Shown: in pieces, positions 10,455 to 20,751 of the stretch
How positions within the stretch are numbered: the stretch's first letter is position 1
How the letters are laid out: every line of letters starts with the position of its first letter
Source: Rhineura floridana
Lineage: Eukaryota > Chordata > Lepidosauria > Squamata > Rhineuridae
Length of the DNA: 64,000 nucleotides
Assembly: GCF_030035675.1 (NCBI RefSeq)
Contig: NC_084499.1
Span: 15,342,610 to 15,406,609, forward strand
Direction of reading: 5' to 3'
Notes under the pieces: model-generated
Database searches by the model: none
The model's input: the letters and a program-made list of their open reading frames with translations, nothing else
What the model was told of the DNA's origin: nothing
Made by a program: the position numbers and the translations under genes

Positions 10455-10908
10455 TGCACTGAAATCACTGAGACTTAAGACAATAAAATAAGAAAAGCTA
10501 CTTTATTTATAGAAATACATAGTAGATAGAAAGGCATACCTAGTTCTAACTAACTAAGTTGGAGGTGCAACGCCCAGACGTAGGAGTTGCCCTCATGGCT
10601 CAGGAGGGAGAGAGCAGAGACAAAGGTGTCTCCTCTCACTCGGACAGTTGGAGAAGAGAAGGAAAGGGTGGAAGGAGGAGGGGCAGATAAGCTTCCCTGA
10701 GCATATCAGTCTAACCACAGAAGGAAGTCACTCAGAGCATCACAGGTAAAGATAATCAAGCCTATCCATCTGGAGGACCCGAACTCTATCTCCCTTCTGG
10801 AACAAAAACAAAAGAACAAAACAGGAGTTGCTCTTGCCCCACTTCCAACAAGGAGGTGGGGCTTATATTTAGAGCAGTCAGAGACTGTAGCACTGCCAGG
10901 GGCTTTTC
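10455..10908 (-). mobile_element. LTR-like repeat, inverted relative to 1-299
   Basis: On the minus strand it has a TATA-like CTAAATATAAGC upstream, a polyadenylation signal and a TGCA end. It shares more than 250 bp with 1-299. No internal retroviral region adjoins it, so it is probably a solo LTR fossil. The 5' end near 10908 is an estimate. Confidence 0.42.
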
Positions 10909-10916
10909 GTTCTCCA

Positions 10917-11057
10917 GTCAGAGCTTGGGAAAGTTACTTTTTTGAACTACAACACCCAGCTACAACTGATGTACAACTACATCAGCCCAATCCAGTGGCC
11001 ATGCTGTCTGGGGCTGATGGGAGTTGTAGTTCAAAAAAGCAACTTTTCCAAGCTCTG
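10917..11057. mobile_element. Palindromic MITE, CAGAGCTTGG type
   Basis: Inverted ends CAGAGCTTGGGAAAGTTAC and AACTTTTCCAAGCTCTG flank arms that end in ACTACAACxCCCA. The flanks read GTTCTCCA and GTTCTCCT (7 of 8 bases), consistent with a hAT 8-bp duplication. Other copies are at 44709 and 53713. Confidence 0.78.
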
Positions 11058-11173
11058 GTTCTCCTTGTCCTCTCCCTCCCTTGCTTTTAAACATTTTTTG
11101 CTGCTATTTTGCCGTGGTGGCAGTCATCTTCCATCTGATGAAGGGCAGCTGTGGCTAGAAGGGCCTTTCCTTG

Positions 11174-11369
11174 GGGAAGGGCCGTAGCTCAGGGGCAGAG
11201 CATCTGCCTGCATGCAGAAGGTCCTAGATTCACCCCCAGTATCTCCAGGAAGGGCCGGGAGAGACCTCTGCCTGAAACCCTGCAGAGTTGCTGCCGGTCA
11301 ATGTCAACACTACTGAGCAAAATGGACCAATGGTGTGACTCAATATAAGGCAGCTTCCTATATTCTCCT
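11174..11369 (+). mobile_element. tRNA-derived SINE
   Basis: Full-length copy: GGGCCGTAGCTCAGGGGCAG head, B-box-like GATTCACCCCC, conserved body and the tail AAGGCAGCTTCCTATATTC. Confidence 0.9.
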
Positions 11370-11450
11370 GTAATTCGGCTGGTCTATTCAGACCCATGAG
11401 GACTAGAATCTTCCTTTTCTTTTTAAGTGAACTGCAGCAGCATGGCATTT

Positions 11451-11587
11451 GTTTTGCGTGCGGGAAGTCCCAGGCGCAATCCCTGGCATCTCCAGGTAAA
11501 TCTGGGAATGCCCCTTTGTCTGAAACCCTGCCAGTCCGTGTTGACAATCCTGAGCAAAATGGAGCAAGGGTTTATGACAGCTTGTTC
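11451..11587 (+). mobile_element. tRNA-derived SINE, partial and diverged
   Basis: It starts inside the head (TTTTGCGTGCGGGAAGTCC), has CAATCCCTGGCATCTCCAGG and GACAATCCTGAGC, and loses the tail. Confidence 0.65.
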
Positions 11588-11595
11588 CTGTATTC

Positions 11596-11867
11596 CAGGG
11601 CTGGGGAACATTTTGGCTCTGTAGGTCAGATCCTTCTCAGGATCTAGCCTCACAGGCCAAATTCGACAGGTAGGCGAGGATTCTCCCCTGTCTATCACCT
11701 GATGTAACAATGACATCTGGTGGCTGGATGCTTGGAAGTCAGGACTTCAAAAGACCATGCACAGCCAATGCAGTAGGCTTCCGCTCTACCGCCCATCAGC
11801 CTTGCGGGCCAAATTTGAACCCCTGGCCGGCCAAGATTTCCTGTGAGCCGGAGGTTTCCCACCCCAG
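11596..11867. mobile_element. hAT-like non-autonomous element with target duplication
   Basis: The ends are CAGGGCTGGGGAAC and GTTTCCCACCCCAG, an inverted pair. It is flanked by CTGTATTC (11588-11595) and CTTTATTC (11868-11875), a 7 of 8 match. It is 272 bp long and encodes nothing recognisable. Confidence 0.68.
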
Positions 11868-12345
11868 CTTTATTCCAATGAAAGATTTTGAGCCATCATC
11901 ACTGTTTTAGTTATCTTTTAAATGCCTTTAATCATTTGTTTTCAGCCGTTGTTATTGATCATTTTAATGTTTCTTACATGAAAGAAATTTCCTTACAATC
12001 AGGAGGCGTCATGACGTTTGTTAAATAAACAGCAATAGTAGAAGACTCTCAATGTGCTGCTATCTCAGTGTGTTGCTGTTTCTGGCTGCTAAAACTAAAA
12101 GCGTACATCCCCTGCCCCTGAAAGTGTCCCCACCCCCACGCACGCACACAAATGGGCTCCAACATTTCTCCTGAGAACTTTTGGCACAGCCCTGCAAAAT
12201 CTTTACTTGGGCATGATGTGGAATTGTGGCATATCACAGCCCTACCTTTATCCTATTTGACCTTGCAAAGGACAACCTAGTTGTCTTCCCAGAGCTTAGA
12301 GAAGAGGTCCACATCATAGGCAAGAATGAGTAGGCGTGTGTGGAC

Positions 12346-12440
12346 CAGGGATGGAAAGATAAGTCCATCTCGCCCCTCTCAGTTTCTCTTTTTTCCAATC
12401 TTAAATTGAGGTCTCCACATTTCTGCAACAATTTGCAAAC

Positions 12441-12509
<69 letters not shown>

Positions 12510-12837
12510 CTTCATGAACCTTCTTCAGCATTTTAGCATGAGTTTCTCCTATTAAACACATTCTGATACATAATTTTAACTAATGTACACATTTTTGCAA
12601 GCAATTTCTCTTAACACATTTTATATGTTGTTTTCACTCATATATTCATTTTTATGCACACTTTCCCCTAATATATGCATTTTGGAAACCACTGGTTGGA
12701 GAACTGCATTAAAAAAGTTGGATAAGTGCGAATGTAGAAGGATGGCTGTGTTTTGGTTCCCATCGTGTTTTGGAAAGTGCAGATTTGATAGATTCAGCTT
12801 TAAATGCAAACTGAATACAGTTTCTCACCCATCCCTA
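12346..12837 (+). mobile_element. MITE-A copy with internal (TA)n
   Basis: It starts CAGGGATGGAAAGAT and ends CTCACCCATCCCTA. The flanks are GTGTGGAC (12338-12345) and GTGTGGGC (12838-12845), a 7 of 8 match. The body matches the other MITE-A copies (TTCTCCACATTTCTGCA-like, CACTTTCCCCTAATATATGC). A long TA microsatellite has grown inside it. Confidence 0.83.
12443..12508. repeat. (TA)n microsatellite
   Basis: About 33 TA units inside MITE-A. The poly-IY open frames read here are artefacts of the repeat. Confidence 0.97.
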
Positions 12838-12923
12838 GTGTGGGCTCCTATCCCATCCTTGCTGGAAATGTTGTTCTAGTCTTACTGAAACCTTCTTGGC
12901 TTCATTCAGAATTTGGCACAGGG

Positions 12924-13408
12924 TTATTGTTGTTGTCATGTGCCTCCAAGTTGACTATGACTTATGGCGACCCTATGAATCAGCAACCTCCAAGAGCATC
13001 TGTCATAAACCACCCTGTTCAGATCTTGTAAGTTCAGGTCTGTGGCTTCCTTTATGGAATCAATCCATCTCTTGTTTGGCCTTCCTCTTTTTCTACTCCC
13101 TTCTGTTTGTCCCAGCATTATTGTCTTTTCTAGTGAATCATGTCTTCTCATGATGTGTCCAAAGTATGATAACCTCAGTTCCATCATTTTAGCTTCTAGG
13201 GATAGTTCTGGTTTAATTTGTTCTAACACCCACTTATTTGTCTTTTTCACGGTCCACGGTATCCGCAAAGCTTTCCTCCAACACCACATTTCAAATGAGT
13301 TGATTTTTCTCTTATCTGCTTTTTTCACTGTCCAACTTTCACATCCATACATAGAGATCGGAAATACCATGGTCTGAATGATCCTGACTTTAATGTTCAG
13401 TGATACAC
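12924..13408 (-). mobile_element. Bov-B (RTE-clade) LINE, 3' fragment
   Basis: The minus strand encodes MYGCESWTVKKADKRKINSF, EMWCWRKALRIPWTVKKTNK, LRLSYFGHIMRRHDSLEK and KRGRPNKRWIDSIKEATDLN, the Bov-B ORF2 C-terminus, open over about 145 codons. 5' truncated. Confidence 0.92.
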
Positions 13409-13530
13409 AGGGTTACCAGGCCTTTTAAAGACACGCAATGTTGGCTTTGGGTTGGGGTCCTGCTAAAGGCCATTGCTTGGTTCTGAATCCACCGTCTTCT
13501 ACAAGGGGAGATGGAACTGCATCTGGGGAC

Positions 13531-14081
13531 TAGGGATGGGTGAGAATTTCAATTCAGTTCGCATTTCAAGCAGAATTCATCAAATTCGCAATTTCCAAAA
13601 CAATATGAGAACCGAAACACAGCTATCCTTAGAAATTCCATTTATTAGAATTTTGGGATGCAGTTCGCCAACTAAACAACAGTTACAAAAATGCATCTAT
13701 TAGGGGAAAGCTTGCATAAAAATGAATACATGAGTGAAAAGAACATGCAAAAAGGCACACAATGATGAGAAATGGCTAGCAAAAATGTGTACCTTTGTCA
13801 AAACTGCCAAGAAAATGTGTTTATTTGGAGAAGTTCACACTAAAATGGTGGAGAAATTAGGTGGAGAAATTCGCACTAAAATGGTGGAGAATTTTCCTGA
13901 GGATTTTTTTTTTTAAAAAAATCGCAGATCACTATAGAAATGCAGAGAATGGAATTCAACACTGGAAAAATGAGAAACCGCCCAGAGAGCTTCGGCTATG
14001 GGGCGGTATATAAATACAATAAATATATAAATAAATAAATAAATAAATAGAAACCGAAACAGACCGATCTTTCCATCCCTA
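13531..14081 (-). mobile_element. MITE-A copy with perfect target duplication
   Basis: The ends are TAGGGATGGG and CCATCCCTA. Both flanks read CTGGGGAC (13523-13530 and 14082-14089), a perfect 8-bp duplication. This is the strongest evidence that MITE-A is a hAT-type DNA element. A short L2-like tail is inserted at 13981-14048. Confidence 0.88.
13981..14048 (+). mobile_element. Very short L2-type 3' tail insertion
   Basis: 68 bp: CCCAGAGAGCTTCGGCTATG, GGGCGGTATATAAATAC, then (AAAT)n. It is flanked by AGAAACCG on both sides (13973-13980 and 14049-14056), so it is a severely 5'-truncated LINE insertion inside MITE-A. Confidence 0.65.
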
Positions 14082-14130
14082 CTGGGGACCCATCCCAAAG
14101 GATGTTGGCAGGACCACATCCTGGGATACA

Positions 14131-14324
14131 GGAATGGAGGTACCTGCCTTACACTGAGTCAGACCGTTGGCCCATCGAGCTCAGCATTGTCTACACTGAC
14201 TGGCAGCAGCTCTCCAGGCTTTTGCTCAGGGGTCTCTCCCAGTCCTACCTGCAGGTGCTGTTGAGGATTGAACCTGGAACCTTTTGCATGGAAGGCCAAT
14301 GCTCTACCACTGAGCTACTGCCCC
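14131..14324 (-). mobile_element. tRNA-derived SINE
   Basis: Full-length minus copy: tail complement GGAGGTACCTGCCTTACACT, body CTACACTGACTGGCAGCAGC, head complement ACCACTGAGCTACTG. Confidence 0.87.
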
Positions 14325-14987
14325 CTTTCTGGCTGGAAGGACATGGAAGAAGGTATTGAAAGCTATACCTTTTCTTCATCCAAGCTTTCCTGCAGGGCCC
14401 AGGAACTGGGGTGTGTGTGTCTGACATTTATGCCCATTTTATGGCAGTTTTCTCCCTGCTGCCAAATCCAAGCATGCAACAGACGCGTCGTTTGCCTTGG
14501 CTTCTGAGTGGGGTGCCTGCTCTGTTCGCTTCTGGCTGACATTCCTATGGATTTTGCACTAATTGTCCCTCAGACATTTTAGCGGCAGTCTGCAAAACAA
14601 TCAGCGCACGATAAAGCCCTACGCTGGCAGGCCGATCAATTAAAGAGAAATTAATCAGGTCATCAGCCCATGCATGAAAGCCAGCGATGGATGGTTCAGA
14701 ACCTGCAATATCGGCGTGGGTGTTTTTGCACCTCTAAGGGTGTGTCCTTGTTGCGCAGTTGGTTTGTTGGTTTCTAAAGGGGGATTCCAGAGAAAGAAAG
14801 ATTTGCCTACAATGGAGAGGGATCAAATTTTGAGAGGAGGAAGCGCTGTGTGAAGCCCATTCTTCTAACTCCTAATAGCTTGCCATGATTCAGGTGGCCT
14901 CCCTGTCGCGTTGAACTCCATGGCTCTTCTGAGAAGACATTCATTCCAAGTAGGATTGCACAGTTAATTGGCCTTTTCCTGATTTAG

Positions 14988-14989
<2 letters not shown>
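14325..14989. other. Single-copy-looking sequence; 14520-14720 resembles conserved non-coding DNA
   Basis: No repeat is recognised. The part at 14520-14720 has the balanced, motif-rich, non-coding look of vertebrate enhancers (homeodomain-type CAATTAAAGAGAAATTAATC, several ATTA/TAAT cores). This is an impression without alignment. Confidence 0.28.

Positions 14990-15047
<58 letters not shown>
14990..15047. repeat. (GT)n microsatellite
   Basis: About 29 perfect GT units. Confidence 0.97.
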
Positions 15048-15050
<3 letters not shown>

Positions 15051-15259
15051 AACAAATCCCAATTCTTGATGCTATTGGATTTTCAAGGGTTCAGAAGCAT
15101 AGGGGACAAATTTGTGCATTTTATAAGTTCACACATTATTATCTCTCATTCACTCACTGAATCTGAATCTTGACGAGATGGAGGCACTCTTGGGGGGAAG
15201 GGTCTCATGTCCAGGAAGTGGGAAGATGTCCTGTTCTGAACAGAGTCACACTTACTCTG

Positions 15260-15560
15260 AAGGAGCAGGTGTGTGGCTTCAAGATGCTCCTGGACCCAAC
15301 TTTGTCAATCAAGGCCCTGGCGGCCAATGGCCAGGAATGCCTATTTACAGCTCTAGCTGGTATACCAGGTACAGTCTTTCATTGACAGCCTCACCACAGT
15401 GATCCATGCGCTGGTAACCTTATGCTTAGATTACTGTAGTGTGCTGTACATGGAGCTACCCTTGGAGACACCTCTAGAAATTGCATCTAAAGCAAAATGC
15501 AACTGCTAGCATGCCTCGGTGGTGGTGTGGGGGGGTATGGTATGACATGATTTGCGCTGG
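15260..15560 (+). mobile_element. L2 LINE reverse-transcriptase fragment, degenerate
   Basis: Broken frames read MLLDPTLSIKALAANGQ, then HALVTLCLDYCSVLYMELPL, resembling the stretch just before the preserved region of the L2 at 7071. Several frame changes and the lost 3' end mark it as old. Confidence 0.55.
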
Positions 15561-15976
15561 CTGCTTACTTTTTAAAAAATGCAACCTCCCTGCATGTGGA
15601 CATCTAGCTCTACTAAAACACGCATCCCTAACATGTTAGCTTTCCATGTGTGTGGAGTTTTTGACACTTGCCCTGTGGAAACCACATGTGGCTCTTCCTG
15701 CCACCTGAAGTGGTTACAGTGCAGCTAGGAGAATGTCTTGCTAGATTGTACTGCAGAAGAATTAGGGAAAAGAATTAGGGAATTGGGGAAAATTAGGCAC
15801 CCTTAGGATTTCATTTCGCCAGCCATGCCTGCATTTCTTCCTACTCCAGTTTTCTCCTTTCCATCCTTTCCTTCGCCTTTTTATGTTCAGCCTAGAACAT
15901 TTAGCTTCTTTCATCGTATTATTTTCAAACACTGCAGTCTAGAAGCCCAGCATTTTTCACTGTCTAAGAGCCCAGC
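15561..15976. other. Unassigned sequence
   Basis: AT-rich DNA without a recognised repeat or reading frame. Confidence 0.4.
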
Positions 15977-16180
15977 TCACTAGAAAAGACAATAATGCTG
16001 GGAAAAACAGAAGGGAGTAGAAAAAGAGGAAGGCCAAACAAGAGATGGATTGATTCTATAAAGGAAGCCACAGACCTGAACTTACAAGATCTGAACAGGG
16101 CGGTTCATGCTATCAGAGGTCACTGATTCATAAGGTTGCCATAAATTGAGATTGACTTGAAGGCACACAACAACAACAAC
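15977..16180 (+). mobile_element. Bov-B LINE 3' end with 11-bp target duplication
   Basis: The flanks read AAGAGCCCAGC at 15966-15976 and 16181-16191. The insert starts in the SLEKT..MLGKTEGSRKRG codons and ends in (CAA)n. A clean, 204-bp, 5'-truncated insertion. Confidence 0.88.
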
Positions 16181-16498
16181 AAGAGCCCAGCACAGGACAT
16201 TCTCCCTGTTTCTGTTCCTGCAGACCTTTAATCCAATTTACTCATCTCAATAAGGTAAATAATACACTCCCTTTTAGATCCTGAGAGTTTACAAATGCCT
16301 GAGACTTCCATAACTGGATAATTTCCTTAAAAAAAAAATTCTCCTCCTTAATTTACAATACAATCGGGCGTCTGAGACTTGTACACAAAGGCTAGGCCAA
16401 TATAACTTCTTAAGAGAATAAAGGCGCAGTAATCATGGATTTTAAACATGTGCCAATTTGTGCAGGGCCAGGAACCACAAGATGTGCACTGTTCATGT
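16181..16498. other. Unassigned sequence
   Basis: No recognised feature. Confidence 0.4.
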
Positions 16499-16582
16499 CC
16501 TAGGAACATAGGAAACTGCCTCACACTGTGTTGAAACTTTGGTCCATCCAGCTCACGCTTGTCTATATAGACTTGCAACATG
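16499..16582 (-). mobile_element. tRNA-derived SINE, tail half
   Basis: It begins with the tail complement TAGGAACATAGGAAACTGCC and runs to GTCTATATAGACTTGC, where the Bov-B copy takes over. Confidence 0.7.
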
Positions 16583-17082
16583 TATGCCTGTAGTCAGAAT
16601 GACTTTATTGAACACTAAAGTCAGGATCATTCAGACCATAGTATACCTGACCTCTATGTATGAATGTGAAAGTTGGACAGTGAAAAAAGGGGATAAGAGA
16701 AAAATCAACTCATTTGAAATGTGGTGTTGGAGGAGAGCTTTGAGCAAACCATGGACTGCAAAAAAGACAAATAATTGGGTGTCAGAACAAATTAAACCAG
16801 AACTGTCACTAGAAGCTGAAATGGTGAAACTGATGTTATCATACTTTGGACACATCATGAGAAGACATGATTCACTAGACAAGACAAAAATGCTGGGAAA
16901 AACAGAAGGGAGCAGAAAAAGAGGAAGGCCAAACAAGAGATAGATTGATTCCATAAAAGAAGCCACAGACCTGAACTTACAAGATCTGAACAGGGTAGTT
17001 CATGACAGATGCTACTGGAGGTCACTGATTCATAGGGTCGCCATAAGTCGTGATCAATTTGAAGGCACATAACAACAACAAT
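16583..17082 (+). mobile_element. Bov-B (RTE-clade) LINE, 3' fragment
   Basis: It encodes STMYECESWTVKK-type residues (read: TSMYECESWTVKKGDKRKIN), KKTNNWVSEQIKPELSLEAE and LSYFGHIMRRHDSLDKTKML. A stop replaces the conserved Trp codon at 16941-16943 (KR then stop in place of KRW). It ends in (AAC)n at about 17081. Confidence 0.92.
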
Positions 17083-17800
17083 AAACCTTCAGCTTCTTAA
17101 CTCTTTCAACCAACAGCCTTTGCCGACTGTTTATTTCCACACACCGCTGCGATACATACCAAACTCCAGTGCCATGCCCTTCCTTCGGGTGACTGCAACA
17201 AGGATCTTCCTGTTAATCTGTCTTCTCCCCTTAGCAACCCATGCCTGCCACTCTCACGAAGCTCAGCAGCCGAGGAAGAGTTGAGGTAAGGCAGGGGGAG
17301 CTCCCGGGGTGAGGGAGATGCGATCGCATCCTGTCACAAAGCATTTGCTGACCTTTCTGTAAATATTTCTCGGAAAAGGCTAAATGGCTCGGTCAGTTCA
17401 GAGGGGGCTGCGGCATGATCAGTGCTGAGCTTCAGGCCCCAGCAGCGGCTTCCTCTGACAAATAGCAATTGACCTGCCTGATTCGAGGCACACACCATTA
17501 TGCTGGGAGAGCCCAGCCAGAGGACGGCATATTTTAAATGCCGCGGTGCTGTGCTTCCTGACTCTCATTTGGTTGCGGGTTATACGCCTCGCTGTTGGTC
17601 TTCCCCCTTCCTCCCGTGGTGCATTTCTTTCTAAAGGAACACACGAAACGATATTCAGGCCAAGACACACATAATGTAGCCACTGACGATGCCAAGTCCA
17701 TTGCGCAAGCAAACCAGGGTGGCTGCTCAACGAGGAGACGCGTCGCCCCCAAGAGATGACACGAATTGACATCATGTTGGCATAGGGTAATTCATTTATA
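17083..17800. other. Single-copy, CpG-containing sequence
   Basis: No repeat is recognised. Base composition is more balanced than the surrounding DNA, and it holds the exon candidate at 17235-17285 and the motif CGGCATATTTTAAATGCCGC, a perfect 20-bp inverted repeat. It may be conserved; not tested. Confidence 0.3.
17235..17285 (+). other. Candidate 51-bp cassette exon
   Basis: A pyrimidine tract and AG (TCTGTCTTCTCCCCTTAG, ending 17234) precede a 51-bp open segment reading QPMPATLTKLSSRGRVE in frame 1, followed by GAG and the donor GTAAGG. A branch-point-like CTGTTAATC lies about 20 bp upstream of the acceptor. 51 bp is a multiple of three. I recognise no protein; chance occurrence is quite possible. 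Confidence 0.25.
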
Positions 17801-17801
17801 G

Positions 17802-18090
17802 AACAGGGGTGGAGAAGCCTTTTTTCCTCCCAAGGGCTGCATTCCATTCTGGGAAGCTTTCTGAGAGCTGCATGCCAGTGATGGGCGGGGTCAGAGGTAA
17901 AAGTAGACGGAGCCATACCTGTGAATCTCACCTTTGCACAGTAGACTAGTTTCGACACACACTCACATTCTCATCTCTGTCCTTAGTCCGGCAAAGAAGA
18001 GGCATGATCAGAGTTCAAGGACACTTGGAATGAGAAGAGGGGTGCCATCTTGACCTTCACCTCAGGCATTGAGATGTCTTGGGCTGGCCC
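17802..18090 (+). mobile_element. hAT-like non-autonomous element, copy of the 5272 family
   Basis: It starts CAGGGGTGGAGAAGCC, includes GGGCTGCATTCCATTCTGGG, ACTAGTTTCGACACACACTC and GGCATGATCAGAGTTCAAGG, and ends near GGCTGGCCCTG. Confidence 0.48.
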
Positions 18091-18235
18091 TGAATACAGG
18101 CCAGAAATTCAGCTCAGGCAAGATGGTTTCTGGAACATCTTAGAAGAGGACACGGAACAGGACAGTGAAGGTGCCAGTGAAGCCTGAGGCCTGTTGTAGC
18201 CTAAAACCTGCATGAGAATTAAGACCTCCTTCTGG

Positions 18236-18415
18236 ATTCAGGATTCTTAAGTGACCACAGTTGGCGCCAAGCATGACTGGATCCCTGGACACCAGTGGCC
18301 CGCAGCGCCATTTGCCCCAACATCCCATCCCCCTATGTAGGCCCACTCACCGCACCTGCCTCTAGTGACAGTGCGCACATGCTGCACACTCATGTCTGCC
18401 ATTGCCCAAGACGGC
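18236..18415 (+). repeat. Fragment of element E
   Basis: The string GCCAAGCATGACTGG followed by CCTGGACACCAGTGGCC parallels the start of the element at 27343. The remainder is diverged. Confidence 0.3.
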
Positions 18416-18427
18416 CTAGATGGGTAG

Positions 18428-18540
18428 GCACCCAGCAGCCCTCTAGATATTGTTGGACTTCAACTCTCACCAGCCCTGGCCAGCATAGCCAATGGTCAGA
18501 TACGATGGAAGATGTGGTCCAACAACACCTGGAGGTTTGT
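18428..18540. mobile_element. Palindromic MITE
   Basis: The arms CTAGATATTGTTGGACTTCA and ATGTGGTCCAACAACACCTG are inverted, with the core CCAGCATAGCCAATGGTCAG between them. Confidence 0.55.
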
Positions 18541-18666
18541 TGACTCTGTATTTCTCAGCAGCTGGCTGTTGTTATCTGCATATTTTTTGGTTGGAATGCT
18601 GGGAGTTGTAGTTCACCAGTATCTCGGGGGGGGTCTACAGATTGCCCACCCTTCCTTACACAGAAT

Positions 18667-18723
18667 TAGGAATGGGGGAGACATTCAATTCAGTTCACAT
18701 TTAAGCCAAATCTATCACATTGA
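18667..18723 (-). mobile_element. MITE-A, terminal fragment
   Basis: TAGGAATGGGGGAGACATTC, CAGTTCACATTTAAGCC and CTATCACATTG match the end of MITE-A. The rest is absent. Confidence 0.58.
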
Positions 18724-18764
18724 AAAGAGCGGAAAGAGATCCCACCCTTTCCACACACCGTAGA

Positions 18765-18893
18765 CAGGGCCGGCCCTGCCGTTAGACAGAGCGAGGCAAG
18801 CGTCTCAGGTGGCAGATCCTAGGGAGAGGCCTGCGGTGGTGAGGTGCCGCAGGACAGAGCTGTGTGAGTCACACGGCCTGCCACAACCTCCCT
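18765..18893 (+). repeat. Fragment beginning with a hAT-like terminus
   Basis: It starts CAGGGCCGGCCCTGCCGTTA and stops where the SINE at 18896 starts. Assignment rests only on the terminus. Confidence 0.25.
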
Positions 18894-18895
18894 TG

Positions 18896-19235
18896 GGAAG
18901 GGCTGTCGCTCAGTGGTTAGACCATCACGCAGAATATCCCAGCTTCAATCCCCTGATGGCATCTCCAGTTAGGGCTGGGAGAAACTCCCTGACCAAAATC
19001 CTGGAGGGCTGCGGCCCCTCAGTGTAGGCCAGCCTTTCCCAACCTTTGGGTCCCCAGATGTTGTTGGCCTACAACTCCCATCAGCCCCAGCCAGCATGGC
19101 CAACGGTCGGGGGTGATGGGAAGTGTAGTCCAGCAACGCTGGGAGGCCCAAAGGTTCTCCGTTCCTGGTGTGGACCATATTGAGCTAGAAGGGGCAATGG
19201 TCCGACTCAGTATGCAGCAGCTTCCTGGGCTCCTA
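18896..19235 (+). mobile_element. tRNA-derived SINE, split by a MITE
   Basis: The head GGGCTGTCGCTCAGTGGTTA and B-box TTCAATCCCC lie left of the MITE. CATATTGAGCTAGAAGGGGC and the tail GCAGCAGCTTCCTGGG lie right of it. Confidence 0.85.
19030..19167. mobile_element. Palindromic MITE, CAGCCTTTCCC type, inside a SINE
   Basis: The left end is CAGCCTTTCCCAACCTTTGG and the right end complements it loosely. The flanks GTGTAGGC and GTGTGGAC match at 6 of 8 positions. Core: CCAGCCAGCATGGCCAACGG. Confidence 0.65.
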
Positions 19236-20260
19236 AAGTAGCCTGCGGCCTGCAGATGTGGTGGAGGATACTCTGCTGCCCACCAGTACCAAAGTAGGAT
19301 TCATCTACTAGCCCAGATGGCATTGCTGCATGGAACTGTGGTGGGGGCGAGGAATCTTGTCTTTTCCTCAGGCAAAATGTCTCAGGTCTGCCCTCACCAT
19401 AGGAGCTATGATTCGGTAGATGAACAATCGAATCAATCCTGCCGGCTGCGGAGAACGCGCTGGCGAAGTGGCACCCAGCAGGATTGAAACCTCCCCGGAA
19501 GAGGAGCTGACGGTTCAATCCTGCTGCCTGCAGGAGTGTGCTCTGCCAGCATGATCACCGCAGGGAATGCACTGCCGAAGTGGCACTCCAGTCGGATTTG
19601 AACCCCACCCCATCACCTGACATCACCCAGCGATATGAGCTGATTGACAGGTGGGTGTGATTTGGGGGAAATGGCCGTGTGGGCTGACTAAGACTGCACA
19701 CATCCGTCGGGGCAAGATTGGCACCCCCACCATAGATAATTACAATGGGATCACTGCAAACGTTCTGCAGCCGTTATCAGCCAGATGCCGTCAGCCTCCA
19801 CCGCCTGCAGTCTCTCCTCCAGGCACATCCAGCCAGCCTGTATCCAAGAAGGCAGCCGAGAGGGGGGTTGGCGGGTGGGGATCGGAAGACATTGTTGTCA
19901 ATGCATGAGAGAAATAGGTTCCCCTCCATCCATTACTCTCTAAAATGGTCTCCTTGTGATGTTTCCCAATCCCACTCTAAGATGATGTGCGAGGATTCTC
20001 ACCCCACGCTAGCCATGTACATCACTTACTGCCTGCTCAGCCGATTTCTCATTTCATTTCCTGCAACCTAAAAAAACAGAGATGGGGGTGCAGTGTGTGT
20101 GTGGGGATCTGACTGGCTATGAAGCACATGTTGCTCAAGACCCAATCAATGGAGAGGCCAGTACAGGGATGTGTGGAGCTCCCCACCTAACTGATTCCAG
20201 TCTGTGTCTTTATGGTTTCAGAATGTCCCTCTGCACAGCATGTCACTCCTCGCAGGCTGT
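19236..20260 (+). other. Unassigned sequence with a dispersed repeat at 19430-19700
   Basis: The part at 19430-19700 is related to 9240-9560 (ACAGGTGGGTGTG, TTTGGGGGAAATGG, repeated GCAGGATT). Short open frames show no domain. Confidence 0.4.
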
Positions 20261-20261
20261 G

Positions 20262-20440
20262 TGCGCAATGTGCATTTAAAGCACATGTAAAGCGCATGGC
20301 TTTCCCACCCCAAAGAATCCTGGGAACTGTCATTTGTTAAGGGCAGTGGGATTGTAGCTCTGTGAGGGTAAACTACAGTTCCAAGGATTCTTTGGGAGGG
20401 AAGCCATGTGCTTTAAATTTACGGTGCGCATGCAGCCTTG
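20262..20440. mobile_element. Palindromic repeat G (AATCCTGGGAACTG type)
   Basis: The outer arms TGCGCAATGTGCATTTAAAG and CTTTAAATTTACGGTGCGCA are inverted. The inner arms CAAAGAATCCTGGGAACTG and CAGTTCCAAGGATTCTTTGG are also inverted. This indicates a non-autonomous DNA element of a family also present at 25750, 31715 and 33776. Confidence 0.58.
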
Positions 20441-20485
20441 GTTTAACTAGAAGGCTTTCAGAAATTAATTCCAGAATTGGGATGT

Positions 20486-20640
20486 GTAAGAACATCTGAA
20501 CATCAGAAGAGCCCCCTTGTTGGTGGGTCAGGCCAAGAACCATCTAGTCCAGCATCCTGTTCTCACAGTGGCCAACCAGATGCCCCAATGGGAAGCCCCC
20601 AAGCAGGACCTGAGTGCATTGATTTGCCACATCTTTCAAT
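20486..20640 (-). mobile_element. CR1-clade LINE 3' UTR fragment
   Basis: It carries AAGAACATCTGAACATCAGA, then CCAGCATCCTGTTCTCACAG and GCAGGACCTGAGTGC. Confidence 0.76.
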
Positions 20641-20751
20641 CTCTCCTCTACACACACTTGATAAAACGTGGCAGAAATGCTGTCTTGATTTCATCATCTT
20701 CAAGTGGGGCCTGCAAGAAAATGTTGCAGTGTGGACTGCTCCTTTTCAGCT

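Noticed and set aside
11176-11250. tRNA gene
   Set aside because: A and B boxes are present but the sequence continues into a SINE body and tail found in a dozen copies; no clover-leaf with acceptor stem was evident.
12234-12555. Open frames rich in alternating Ile-Tyr on both strands
   Set aside because: They are translations of the (TA)n microsatellite at 12443-12508.
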